NCBI GenBank assembly: GCA_910586705.1
Contig: CAJUJK010000002.1
Location: 174,468 to 238,467, forward strand
Direction: 5' to 3'
Length of the DNA: 64,000 nucleotides
Origin: an uncultured Lachnospiraceae bacterium
GTDB lineage: Bacteria > Bacillota > Clostridia > Lachnospirales > Lachnospiraceae
The notes under the pieces are model-generated. The model saw only the letters and a program-made list of their open reading frames with translations, made no database searches and had not been told where the DNA came from. Shown in pieces: positions 52,388-59,427 of the stretch. Numbering within the stretch: position 1 is the first letter of the stretch; each line of letters begins with the position of its first letter. Made by a program: the position numbers and the translations under genes.

Positions 52388-52867
52388 ATGGGCAAAAAAT
52401 CTACGAAAGAAAATAAGAATATCTACTTTCAGAGCAGAGAAAATGCCGGGCTGACAAGAGCACAGGCGAGCGAACTCATCGGCTGTATTTCTGAAAGTAA
52501 AATTGAGAAAATAGAAAACGGCACGACCTCTCCCCAGCCGGAAGATGTCGTTCTTATGGCTGAGGCATATAAAAATCCCCGTCTCTGCAATTATTACTGC
52601 ACCCATGAATGCCGTATCGGGCAGGACTACATCCCGGAAGTGCAGATCAAAGGACTGCCCGAAATCGCTCTCGGCATACTTTCGTCTTTAAACGCGCTGG
52701 ATAAATGCAAGGAAAGGTTAATTGAAATTACAGAGGATGGGCAGATCACATCAGATGAATACACCGATTTTAAGAAAATTCAGGATCAGCTTGAGAAAAT
52801 TTCCGTCACGGTGGAATCGTTGAAATTGTGGATCAAAGACAATGAAGTTGGCGAAAAGACAGGGTAA
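52388..52867 (+). CDS. helix-turn-helix (XRE-like) regulator with C-terminal helical domain
   Basis: 159 residues. N-terminal HTH (about 10-65: NAGLTRAQASELIGC, ESKIEKIENGTTSPQ), a Cys/His segment NYYCTHECRIG that could bind metal, then a helical region (VESLKLWIKDNE). The ATG at 52388 has no clear ribosome-binding site, so the start is uncertain. It is divergent from the two small minus-strand genes and ends in a hairpin terminator. Confidence 0.75.
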   Translation: MGKKSTKENKNIYFQSRENAGLTRAQASELIGCISESKIEKIENGTTSPQPEDVVLMAEAYKNPRLCNYYCTHECRIGQDYIPEVQIKGLPEIALGILSSLNALDKCKERLIEITEDGQITSDEYTDFKKIQDQLEKISVTVESLKLWIKDNEVGEKTG

Positions 52868-52870
52868 AAG

Positions 52871-52890
52871 AGGGGCTGAAAACAGCCCCT
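52871..52890 (+). terminator. hairpin after the HTH gene
   Basis: AGGGGCTG-AAAA-CAGCCCCT, starting 3 bases after the stop, followed by TCTCCC, a weak U-tract. It may serve both convergent genes. Confidence 0.65.
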
Positions 52891-52935
52891 TCTCCCGGAA
52901 GCCACTCCCGCAGCTTCCCTGTCACATATTGCCAT

Positions 52936-53661
52936 TCACCCGCAATAGATCTGAATTGCCTTATCGACAAATGCAGCGGTTCCTTCCCCGCCTGCTTCAT
53001 CAATGTTTCTGGTAAAATCACCGCCGCCGGAATACATCTTTCCCAGTCCGCTTAATATTTTATCGGAACAGGTATACATATGCTCCGTGATAAAATTCTG
53101 TATCCTTTTCACAAGATCCTGCGCCTCAGGCGAGGCAGGGTCTGTATTCCTCATTTCACCTGCCTCCTTGAAAAATAGCATAAAGCGGTCGGCAAGAAGC
53201 TTGTCCTCCTCATCTGTCCTGTTTTTTGATTTCTCGGCAAACTCTTTATACTCCGGCGTATTTCCATACAGCTCTTTCGCCTGTTTTGCGTATGCATCGA
53301 TTTTGCTTTTATCAAAAGCTGAAAAATCCATATAGTTCACTCCCAACATTTTTATTCCAAGCGCAAAATTTATCAGGTTATCCAGATGTTCCTTCTTGAG
53401 CGTCAGCAATTCGATCTGCTGCTCTAATGCTTTGCTCCTGTCAAAGTCGGGACTATTCATCATTTCCCTGATATCCTTGAGAGGAAACTCCAGCTCACGA
53501 AACAGTAAGATGTGCTGAAGGCGTTCCAGATCCGCATCGTCATACAGTCTGTATCCCGCATCGGTGTATCCCGTCGGATGCAAAAGACCGATCTTGTCAT
53601 AGTATTGCAGAGTGCGTATACTCACCCCGGCAAGCTTGCTCACTTCGTGTACTGTCCTCAT
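52936..53661 (-). CDS. MerR-family regulator with TipAS-type drug-sensing domain
   Basis: 241 residues. The MerR winged helix (1-75: TVHEVSKLAGVSIRTLQYYD, then GYRLYDDADLERLQ) is joined by a dimer helix to a C-terminal all-helical domain (about 120-241) of the TipAL/SkgA type, which binds diverse antibiotics or peptides. The promoter has a 19-base spacer, as expected for a MerR-activated, self-regulated gene. No efflux gene lies next to it, so its target is itself or elsewhere. Confidence 0.9.
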   Translation of the reverse strand: MRTVHEVSKLAGVSIRTLQYYDKIGLLHPTGYTDAGYRLYDDADLERLQHILLFRELEFPLKDIREMMNSPDFDRSKALEQQIELLTLKKEHLDNLINFALGIKMLGVNYMDFSAFDKSKIDAYAKQAKELYGNTPEYKEFAEKSKNRTDEEDKLLADRFMLFFKEAGEMRNTDPASPEAQDLVKRIQNFITEHMYTCSDKILSGLGKMYSGGGDFTRNIDEAGGEGTAAFVDKAIQIYCG

Positions 53662-53691
53662 TGGCGTATCCTCCTTTCGCCTGGTAATATC

Positions 53692-53722
53692 AATATAAAC
53701 TATTACGTTACGTAGGAGTCAA
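53692..53722 (-). promoter_or_regulatory. MerR-type promoter with 19-bp spacer and central palindrome
   Basis: Minus strand TTGACT (53722-53717), 19-base spacer, TATATT (53697-53692). The spacer holds the perfect palindrome TACGT-T-ACGTA (53704-53714). Over-long spacers with a central dyad are the hallmark of MerR-activated promoters. Confidence 0.8.
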
Positions 53723-53739
53723 TACTTTTTTCATTATAT

Positions 53740-53768
53740 TTGATTAACCCCGCAATCTCTGTTATAAT
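53740..53768 (+). promoter_or_regulatory. promoter placing the transcript start at the start codon
   Basis: TTGATT (53740-53745), 17-base spacer, TATAAT (53763-53768). The ATG at 53776 is only eight bases after the -10 box, so the mRNA would begin at or next to the start codon, i.e. a leaderless message. Confidence 0.7.
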
Positions 53769-53775
53769 AACACCC

Positions 53776-54198
53776 ATGATGGCACATAAAACTTACAAAA
53801 AAACACTATGTCTTTTTTACATACTGACCCTGCTCCTCTGGAGCGTCTGCTCCGGCGCGTCTTCCGTCTCGGAGATCACAGATGCTGTCTGCGGCAGGCA
53901 GGATTATTATGTAAACCATTCATCTGCCATCACTTCTGCGTCCAGACATTTACCCGCCCAGAAATTTCTTTCCGCGCGGGATTCCGGCACCGTGGAAACA
54001 CTCTCAGCTGCCAGAAAAAACAGCGCAAGAACTCTGTCACGCAACGTAAGACAGATTACGGCGCATCTCTTTCCCGGCAGTCTTTCTGCAGGTCAGCACG
54101 CCCTTTCCGGGCTGTTTCTGGCACAAAAGATACCTTCGCATCGTCTTTGCGGTATCATCATCGCAAATTATATCCACAGACAGGACGGGCAAAAATAA
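53776..54198 (+). CDS. small membrane-anchored or secreted protein of unknown function
   Basis: 140 residues. N-terminal signal or anchor: basic MMAHKTYKK then LCLFYILTLLLWSVCSG. The rest is Ser/Arg-rich and ends NYIHRQDGQK. No ribosome-binding site precedes the ATG, and the promoter lies just before it (leaderless). No family recognised with certainty. The MerR gene is divergent; the intervening region carries both promoters. Confidence 0.6.
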   Translation: MMAHKTYKKTLCLFYILTLLLWSVCSGASSVSEITDAVCGRQDYYVNHSSAITSASRHLPAQKFLSARDSGTVETLSAARKNSARTLSRNVRQITAHLFPGSLSAGQHALSGLFLAQKIPSHRLCGIIIANYIHRQDGQK

Positions 54199-54375
54199 TC
54201 GACCTTTTTCATGCATTTTTCCAATGACATAACACACACAGAACGATTCATTCTGGCACGAAACGTCCTAAAATTGTGCTGCTTTTTGCTGTGCACTTTT
54301 TAAGCGTTTTCAATCTGCCTGAATCCATGCAGCATCTGAAATATGAAAATTTGTGAAAAAGGAGATTATATAGAT

Positions 54376-54519
54376 ATGAATATAGGAGTTTTATTATTGG
54401 TTATCGTGGGCGGTTCCGCTGGTGCGCTGTCAACGCTTTACATTGTCTTTTCTCTCTTCGGCACACTCGGTTTTAAGATTTTCAGAAAAGTAAAATACGG
54501 AACTTCTCTCTTCAATTAG
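54376..54519 (+). CDS. 47-residue single-pass membrane protein
   Basis: MNIGVLLLVIVGGSAGALST continues with LYIVFSLFGTLGF and a basic tail KIFRKVKYGTSLFN, so one or two membrane-embedded helices with positive-inside topology. AAGGAG is nine bases before the ATG and a strong terminator follows, which supports it as a real gene despite its size. Family unknown; it is reminiscent of tiny membrane peptides that attach to larger complexes. Confidence 0.7.
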   Translation: MNIGVLLLVIVGGSAGALSTLYIVFSLFGTLGFKIFRKVKYGTSLFN

Positions 54520-54540
54520 AGTGATCTGTAAATAGCGTAT

Positions 54541-54583
54541 CCCCCATAAATAGTTACATATACTATTTATGGGGGATTTTTTT
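54541..54583 (+). terminator. strong intrinsic terminator
   Basis: CCCCCATAAATAGT-TACATAT-ACTATTTATGGGGG in halves forms a perfect 14-bp stem with a 7-base loop, followed by ATTTTTTT. Ends the 47-residue gene. Confidence 0.95.
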
Positions 54584-54745
54584 AGGAAACAATTAAGACG
54601 CTATACAATCATCGGTGTTCTTCTGCTCTGTTTTCTGCGGTTCACTTATCATGCGCCGCATACGGTCATTTTTCAAGCCCCTACAGCAGATAGTTGTTTT
54701 CCCGATTGGCAATCTGAAAACCGATTCATTTAACTTTTCCGTGTC
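54584..54745. other. short spacer between terminator and Fic gene
   Basis: No supported gene. It contains a hairpin GTTTTC-cc-GATTG-G-CAATC-t-GAAAAC (54696-54721) that may end the Fic transcript; no T-run follows on the minus strand. A 54-codon plus-strand frame (54569-54733) has no ribosome-binding site. Confidence 0.5.
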
Positions 54746-55483
54746 TTACATGAAATACTTACATTTCGCCAGATAAAATTGCTGTTCCTTTTCAAATAAT
54801 TCTACCAGCTTATCCGAAGACTTCTCTTCCCTGTACACTTTCAATGCATCCAGATATTCATTCCTGTTTGCATCTTCGATCACCACTGGCAAAATTCCAT
54901 TCTTTAAACACTCCCTGAAAAGAAGCATTCTGCCGGTCCTGCCGTTTCCGTCCTGAAATGGATGAATGCTCTCATATCTTGCATGGAACTCGGCTAAAAC
55001 GGAGAGATTCATCTCCTGATTATGATACCACTCCAACAATACATCCATTTCCTGTGCAACTTCTTCCGGGCTTACCGTCCGATACATGCCAATCATATTG
55101 GGACGTTTTTTATAATCACCGATTGCATACCCGTTGGCACGGTCCTCAAATACGCCGGATTTCAATTCATAGTGAAACTGCTTGATCAATGCCTGCGTTA
55201 ACGGCTCCGTCAATGTATCCAGCATCCGATTGAACATGAGAAAATGCCCGTTCATCTCCTCGACGTCCTTTGCCCTGTAATAATCGTCAGATTTTGGCAA
55301 AATTCCGTGATCAAACAGAGAAGCTGTCTGCTCCTCCGTCAGCGTACTTCCCTCTATCTTATTTGAGTTGTAGGCAAGCAGCCGCTGGGTAAAAGCATAG
55401 ACGCCGGATCTGTCAAACTTTTCCTTTTCTATTTGAAATCTGTTCAACAGGAACTCCACAAACTCTTCGCTCTGATTTTTCAT
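54746..55483 (-). CDS. Fic-domain AMPylase-like protein with N-terminal inhibitory motif
   Basis: 245 residues. The catalytic Fic motif is HPFQDGNGRTGRML (HxFxxGNGRxxR). Upstream, NSNKIEGSTL fits the autoinhibitory (S/T)xxxE(G/N) helix, placing it among self-inhibited Fic proteins; such enzymes transfer AMP or other nucleotide parts to target proteins. The ATG at 55483 has only a weak GGACGGTG site. No antitoxin gene is adjacent, consistent with built-in inhibition. A dyad in the promoter (55517-55555) suggests tight control. Confidence 0.92.
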   Translation of the reverse strand: MKNQSEEFVEFLLNRFQIEKEKFDRSGVYAFTQRLLAYNSNKIEGSTLTEEQTASLFDHGILPKSDDYYRAKDVEEMNGHFLMFNRMLDTLTEPLTQALIKQFHYELKSGVFEDRANGYAIGDYKKRPNMIGMYRTVSPEEVAQEMDVLLEWYHNQEMNLSVLAEFHARYESIHPFQDGNGRTGRMLLFRECLKNGILPVVIEDANRNEYLDALKVYREEKSSDKLVELFEKEQQFYLAKCKYFM

Positions 55484-55516
55484 ACACACCGTCCCATTTT
55501 TCCAACACAATTTAAA

Positions 55517-55555
55517 AAATAAGACAGTAAACATATTATGTCTAATGTCTTATTT
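55517..55555. promoter_or_regulatory. inverted repeat over the Fic promoter
   Basis: AAATAAGACA (55517-55526) and TGTCTTATTT (55546-55555) are perfect inverted arms 19 bases apart, with a further ATGTCTAAT half-site between them. A minus-strand -10 candidate TAATAT lies inside. Likely binding sites for a repressor. Confidence 0.55.
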
Positions 55556-55566
55556 CTAAAAATCAA

Positions 55567-55649
55567 TGCTGGTGGTGGGACTTGAACCCACACGTGGTTG
55601 CCCACAACAGATTTTGAGTCTGCCTCGTCTGCCATTCCGACACACCAGC
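55567..55649 (-). tRNA. tRNA-Leu (anticodon CAA)
   Basis: 83 bases on the minus strand. Acceptor GCTGGTG pairs with CACCAGC, discriminator A; the CCA end is not encoded. The anticodon loop CTCAAAA carries CAA. The long variable arm (TGGGCAACCA) identifies a class II tRNA, Leu. The T loop GGTTCAAGTCC is standard. Confidence 0.95.
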
Positions 55650-55708
55650 TCTCATTATACCCGGCTGCATTGGCCGCCTGCCTGAACCGCCATCTGCAAC
55701 CAAGCTAT

Positions 55709-55737
55709 ATCTTACCATAATGCCGGGCTGTTGGCAA
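55709..55737 (-). promoter_or_regulatory. promoter candidate for tRNA-Leu
   Basis: Minus strand TTGCCA (55737-55732), 17-base spacer, TAAGAT (55714-55709), 60 bases upstream of the tRNA. A TATAAT closer to the gene is only four bases from the tRNA 5' end and would start inside it. Confidence 0.55.
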
Positions 55738-55854
55738 GAATTATCCGAAGATTCTATGAGAAAAGCGTTATTTAGTTTTAAAGGCAATTCTACAGGCATC
55801 CGGCATCAGCCTGACAGATATTGATAGAATCAAAGAATAAAGCCCAGCAACCAC

Positions 55855-55894
55855 AAAGGTTTGGACCCCCCTCACAAAGGATTTCCAAACCTTT
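55855..55894 (-). terminator. hairpin after lysA
   Basis: AAAGGTTTGG and CCAAACCTTT enclose a 20-base loop; it begins ten bases beyond the lysA stop. The T-run after it is short in both directions, so it is a probable but weak terminator. Confidence 0.6.
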
Positions 55895-55903
55895 TCACAC
55901 GCT

Positions 55904-57175
55904 CTACACCCCCAGCTTCCCATACACCGCAAACCCGTCAAGCGTCGCGAAATAATCCTTCGGCGTCTCCGCTCTTCTGATGAGCTGCACGCTGCCGTCC
56001 TCTTTCAGCAAAAGCTCCGCCGACTTCAATTTCCCGTTATAGTTATAACCCATGGCATAACCGTGCGCGCCCGTATCGTGGATCACCAGATAATCCCCTT
56101 TCTCGATCTCCGGGAGCATCCGGTCAATGGCGAACTTGTCATTGTTCTCGCAGAGAGACCCGGTCACGTCATACTTGTGGTCACAGGGCGCCTTCTCCTT
56201 GCCCAGCACCGTGATGTGATGGTACGCGCCGTACATGGCGGGACGCATAAGGTTCACCGCACAGGCGTCCACACCAATGTACTCCTTGTGGGTGTGTTTC
56301 TCGTGAATCGCCTGTGTCACGAGCGCGCCGTAAGGCCCTGTCATAAAGCGCCCCATCTCGGTATAGATCGCGGTATCTCCCATGCCTGCGGGCACAAGCA
56401 CCTCATCAAAAACCTTATGCACGCCCGCACCGATCTCACGGATATCGTTTGCCGTCTGGTCGGGCTGGTAAGCGATGCCCACACCGCCGGAAAGGTTGAT
56501 GAAGGAAAGCTGCACGCCCACCTTCTCCTTGATCTGCACCGCCAGCTCAAAGAGCTGTTTCGCAAGCTGCGGATAATACTCGTTGGTCACTGTATTGCTG
56601 GCAAGGAACGCGTGAAGCCCGAAACGCTTCACCCCCTTTTCCTTCAAAATGCGATACCCTTCAAAGAGCTGCTTTGGCGTAAACCCATACTTGGAGTCGC
56701 CCGGATTGTCCATGATACCGTTGCTCATCTGGAACACGCCGCCGGGGTTGTAGCGGCAGCTCATGGTCTCGGGCAGTTTTCCCAGAATGCCCTCCACAAA
56801 ATCGATGTGCGTGATGTCGTCCAGATTGATGATGCCGCCCACCTTCGCGCAGTATTCGTACTCCTGCGCCGGAGTATCATTGGACGAAAACATGATATCG
56901 TCGCCGCTGATTCCCAGCGCGTTGCTCAGCATCAGCTCCGTCATGGACGAACAGTCACAGCCCGCGCCGTACTCGTGCAGAATCTCCATCAGAAACGGAT
57001 TCGGACATGCCTTCACCGCGAAGTATTCCTTGAATCCTTTGTTCCACGCAAATGCCTCCTGCACCGCTTTTGCGTTCTCCCGGATGCCCTTCTCGTCATA
57101 GATATGGAAAGGCGTGGGATAGGTCTTTACGATCTCCTCTATCTGCTCCTTTGTCACAAAAGGTAATTTACTCAT
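55904..57175 (-). CDS. lysA: diaminopimelate decarboxylase
   Basis: PLP-dependent last step of lysine synthesis from meso-diaminopimelate. 423 residues, alanine-racemase-fold type. The PLP lysine lies in YFAVKACPNPFLME, substrate and PLP contacts in INLSGGVGIAY and TGSLCENNDKFA, and the C-terminal YNYNGKLKSAEL. It starts one base after ung ends. The family also includes carboxynorspermidine decarboxylases, which are less likely given the CENND motif. Confidence 0.92.
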   Translation of the reverse strand: MSKLPFVTKEQIEEIVKTYPTPFHIYDEKGIRENAKAVQEAFAWNKGFKEYFAVKACPNPFLMEILHEYGAGCDCSSMTELMLSNALGISGDDIMFSSNDTPAQEYEYCAKVGGIINLDDITHIDFVEGILGKLPETMSCRYNPGGVFQMSNGIMDNPGDSKYGFTPKQLFEGYRILKEKGVKRFGLHAFLASNTVTNEYYPQLAKQLFELAVQIKEKVGVQLSFINLSGGVGIAYQPDQTANDIREIGAGVHKVFDEVLVPAGMGDTAIYTEMGRFMTGPYGALVTQAIHEKHTHKEYIGVDACAVNLMRPAMYGAYHHITVLGKEKAPCDHKYDVTGSLCENNDKFAIDRMLPEIEKGDYLVIHDTGAHGYAMGYNYNGKLKSAELLLKEDGSVQLIRRAETPKDYFATLDGFAVYGKLGV

Positions 57176-57176
57176 G

Positions 57177-57869
57177 TCAGCTTTCTCCTCCCGTAATGTT
57201 CTCTATCTGCCAGTCAATCGGTTCTGCGCCGTTCTTTTCTAAAAAGGCATTGCACTGGCTGAAATGCCTGCACCCGAAAAATCCTCTGTATGCTGACAAC
57301 GGACTCGGATGCGGCGCCTTTAAAATCAGATGCTTCGGATTGGTCAGCATCGGAATCTTACTCTGTGCAGGTCGTCCCCAGAGCAGGTACACAATCGGCC
57401 GGTCCTGCTCGTTCACCGCACGGATCACCGCATCCGTGAACTCCTCCCAGCCTTTTCCCTGATGGGAATTTGCCTGATGCGCCCGCACAGTCAACACTGT
57501 GTTTAAGAGCAGCACCCCCTGATCCGCCCACTTCTGCAAATACCCGTTGTCGGGTATGTAACAGCCCAGATCATCCTGCAGTTCCTTATATATATTTTGC
57601 AGGGACGGCGGTATCTCCCTCTGGTCCGGCAGCACCGAAAAACTCATGCCGTGCGCCTGATGCTCATTGTGGTAGGGATCCTGCCCCAGAAGCAGCACCT
57701 TCACTTTGTTCAGTGGCGTAAAATGAAAGGCGTTGAAAATATCGTCCGCCAGCGGATACACCACCCGTTTACTGTACTCCTCTTTCACAAACATGTAAAG
57801 GTTTTTGTAATAAGGTTTCCGAAATTCACTGTCCAGAGCCTGCGCCCAGTCGTTTGCCAGCATCGCCAT
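57177..57869 (-). CDS. ung: uracil-DNA glycosylase
   Basis: Removes uracil from DNA. 230 residues, family I: water-activating loop LLLGQDPYHNEHQAHG, and Leu-intercalation loop HPSPLSAYRGFFG. AAGGAAG is about eight bases before ATG 57869. Directly precedes lysA, probably co-transcribed without functional link. Confidence 0.97.
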   Translation of the reverse strand: MAMLANDWAQALDSEFRKPYYKNLYMFVKEEYSKRVVYPLADDIFNAFHFTPLNKVKVLLLGQDPYHNEHQAHGMSFSVLPDQREIPPSLQNIYKELQDDLGCYIPDNGYLQKWADQGVLLLNTVLTVRAHQANSHQGKGWEEFTDAVIRAVNEQDRPIVYLLWGRPAQSKIPMLTNPKHLILKAPHPSPLSAYRGFFGCRHFSQCNAFLEKNGAEPIDWQIENITGGES

Positions 57870-57988
57870 TGTGCTTTCTTCCTTTCTCTTTCGCCATAAA
57901 TTCCTGCCATCGAGCGTAAAAGGGCATAGAACCGCCTTTTTCCTGTTCCTATGCCCCCTTGCATACCTGAATCCACACTATTCAGATT

Positions 57989-58753
57989 TCATTCTAATCT
58001 CACGGAAATGCCTTTCTCCCGCAGATATTTCTTTAAATCCTTTATTTCCATCTCCTTGAAATGAAAGAGGGATGCCGCCAGCGCCGCCTCCGCCTTTCCC
58101 TCTGTGAAAGCCTCGTAAAAATGCGCCATGGTCCCCGCGCCGCCGGAAGCAATCACCGGGATCGACACATTCTCCGCAACGGCTCTCGTCAGTTCCAGAT
58201 CATATCCCGCCTTGGTGCCGTCCCCGTCCATACTGGTCAGAAGAATCTCTCCCGCGCCCAGCTTTTCCGCTTTCATTGCCCATTCCACGGCGTCGATCCC
58301 CATATCCACACGGCCGCCGTTCTTGTAGATGGTAAAGCCATTCCCGTCGGCACGCCTTTTCGCGTCGATTGCCACCACCACGCACTGGCTGCCGAATTTA
58401 TCCGCCGCTTCGCTGATCAGATCAGGATTCATTATCGCCGCCGAATTGACGGAAACCTTATCCGCGCCCTCCCGCAGAATCGCCTTAAAATCATCTACCG
58501 TGCGGATGCCGCCGCCCACCGTAAAGGGGATAAACACCTTCTCGGCAACCTTTCTCACCATCTCCACAGCCGTATTTCTCGCGTCGGAGGAAGCCGTGAT
58601 ATCCAGAAAAACCAGCTCGTCCGCTCCCGACCTGTCATAAGCCGCGCCGACCTCAGCCGGATCGCCCGCATCCTTAAAATTGATGAAATTAACGCCCTTG
58701 ACAACCCTGCCGTTTTTCACATCCAGACAGGGAATAATCCGCTTTGTGTGCAT
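57989..58753 (-). CDS. hisF: imidazole glycerol phosphate synthase, cyclase subunit
   Basis: 254-residue (beta/alpha)8 enzyme that with HisH makes IGP and AICAR in histidine synthesis. N-terminus RIIPCLDVKNGRVVKGVNF, catalytic Asp in PCLDV and AIDAKRRADG region, and GGGIRTVDDFKAILR. It follows hisH by about 60 bp; the rest of the his operon is not in the window. Confidence 0.97.
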   Translation of the reverse strand: MHTKRIIPCLDVKNGRVVKGVNFINFKDAGDPAEVGAAYDRSGADELVFLDITASSDARNTAVEMVRKVAEKVFIPFTVGGGIRTVDDFKAILREGADKVSVNSAAIMNPDLISEAADKFGSQCVVVAIDAKRRADGNGFTIYKNGGRVDMGIDAVEWAMKAEKLGAGEILLTSMDGDGTKAGYDLELTRAVAENVSIPVIASGGAGTMAHFYEAFTEGKAEAALAASLFHFKEMEIKDLKKYLREKGISVRLE

Positions 58754-58774
58754 CGCCGCTCCATTTCGTCCTAT

Positions 58775-58816
58775 AGAGAATCGAAGATTCTCTGGAGTTA
58801 ATTTTCAAAGAAAATT
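58775..58816. repeat. two triloop hairpins in the hisH-hisF junction
   Basis: AGAGAATC-GAA-GATTCTCT (58775-58793) and AATTTTC-AAA-GAAAATT (58800-58816), both perfect with three-base loops; the second overlaps the hisH stop codon. No T-run follows as a terminator would need. They may set the hisH to hisF ratio or be repeats of the same kind as at 38900-39117. Confidence 0.75.
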
Positions 58817-59427
58817 TACTCTTTAGTTCTCAAAAAATTCTGTAATATCTTAAGTCCTGTCTCCGAACTCTTCTCCGGGTGGAACTGACAGGCAAACACA
58901 TTGTCCCGCTCCACCGAGGCGTGAATCAGCGTTCCATATTCCGTGGCTGCCTTCACGATCTGCGGCTCATCCGCTTTCAGATAATAGGAATGCACAAAGT
59001 ACACATACGCGCCCTCCGCAATCCCCTGAAACAGCCGTCCCGGATTCGGAAACGTCAGGGAGTTCCAGCCGATATGGGGTATTTTCAGCCCCTCTCCGTC
59101 GGGAATGCGCAGAATTTTTCCGGGCAAAATCCCCAGCCCTTCCACACCCGGCGCCTCCTCGCTGCTGTCAAACATCAGCTGCAGTCCGAGACATATCCCC
59201 AGAAACGGAGTTTTCTTTTCCACCGTTTCCCTGATCACAGAGACCAGCCCATACCTGTGCAGCTTTTCCATGGCGTCGCCAAAAGCGCCCACACCGGGCA
59301 GGATCACATGATCCGCAGAAAGGATTTCTTCCCTGTCTCTTGTCAGCACAGCCTCATGTCCGAGCAGCGTTACCGCCTTCTCCACACTTTTGATATTCCC
59401 GGCGTCATAATCGATAAGCGCTACCAT
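58816..59427 (-). CDS. hisH: imidazole glycerol phosphate synthase, glutaminase subunit
   Basis: About 203-residue class I glutamine amidotransferase partner of HisF. Catalytic triad: Cys in FLGICLGLQLMF, His and Glu in CQFHPEKSSETG. The N-terminus MVALIDYDAGNIKSVEKA is canonical. Two adjacent ATGs (59430, 59427) overlap the stop of the upstream acidic-repeat gene, so translation is coupled to it. Confidence 0.96.
   Translation of the reverse strand: MVALIDYDAGNIKSVEKAVTLLGHEAVLTRDREEILSADHVILPGVGAFGDAMEKLHRYGLVSVIRETVEKKTPFLGICLGLQLMFDSSEEAPGVEGLGILPGKILRIPDGEGLKIPHIGWNSLTFPNPGRLFQGIAEGAYVYFVHSYYLKADEPQIVKAATEYGTLIHASVERDNVFACQFHPEKSSETGLKILQNFLRTKE

Noticed and set aside
54569..54733. 54-codon plus-strand frame (MGDFFRKQLRRYTIIGV...) with a basic start and membrane helix
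   Set aside because: No ribosome-binding site, and its ATG lies in the stem of a strong terminator; protein-like composition alone is not enough.
55654..55660. TATAAT four bases before tRNA-Leu as its promoter
   Set aside because: Transcription would start inside the tRNA; a better-spaced promoter lies at 55709-55737.
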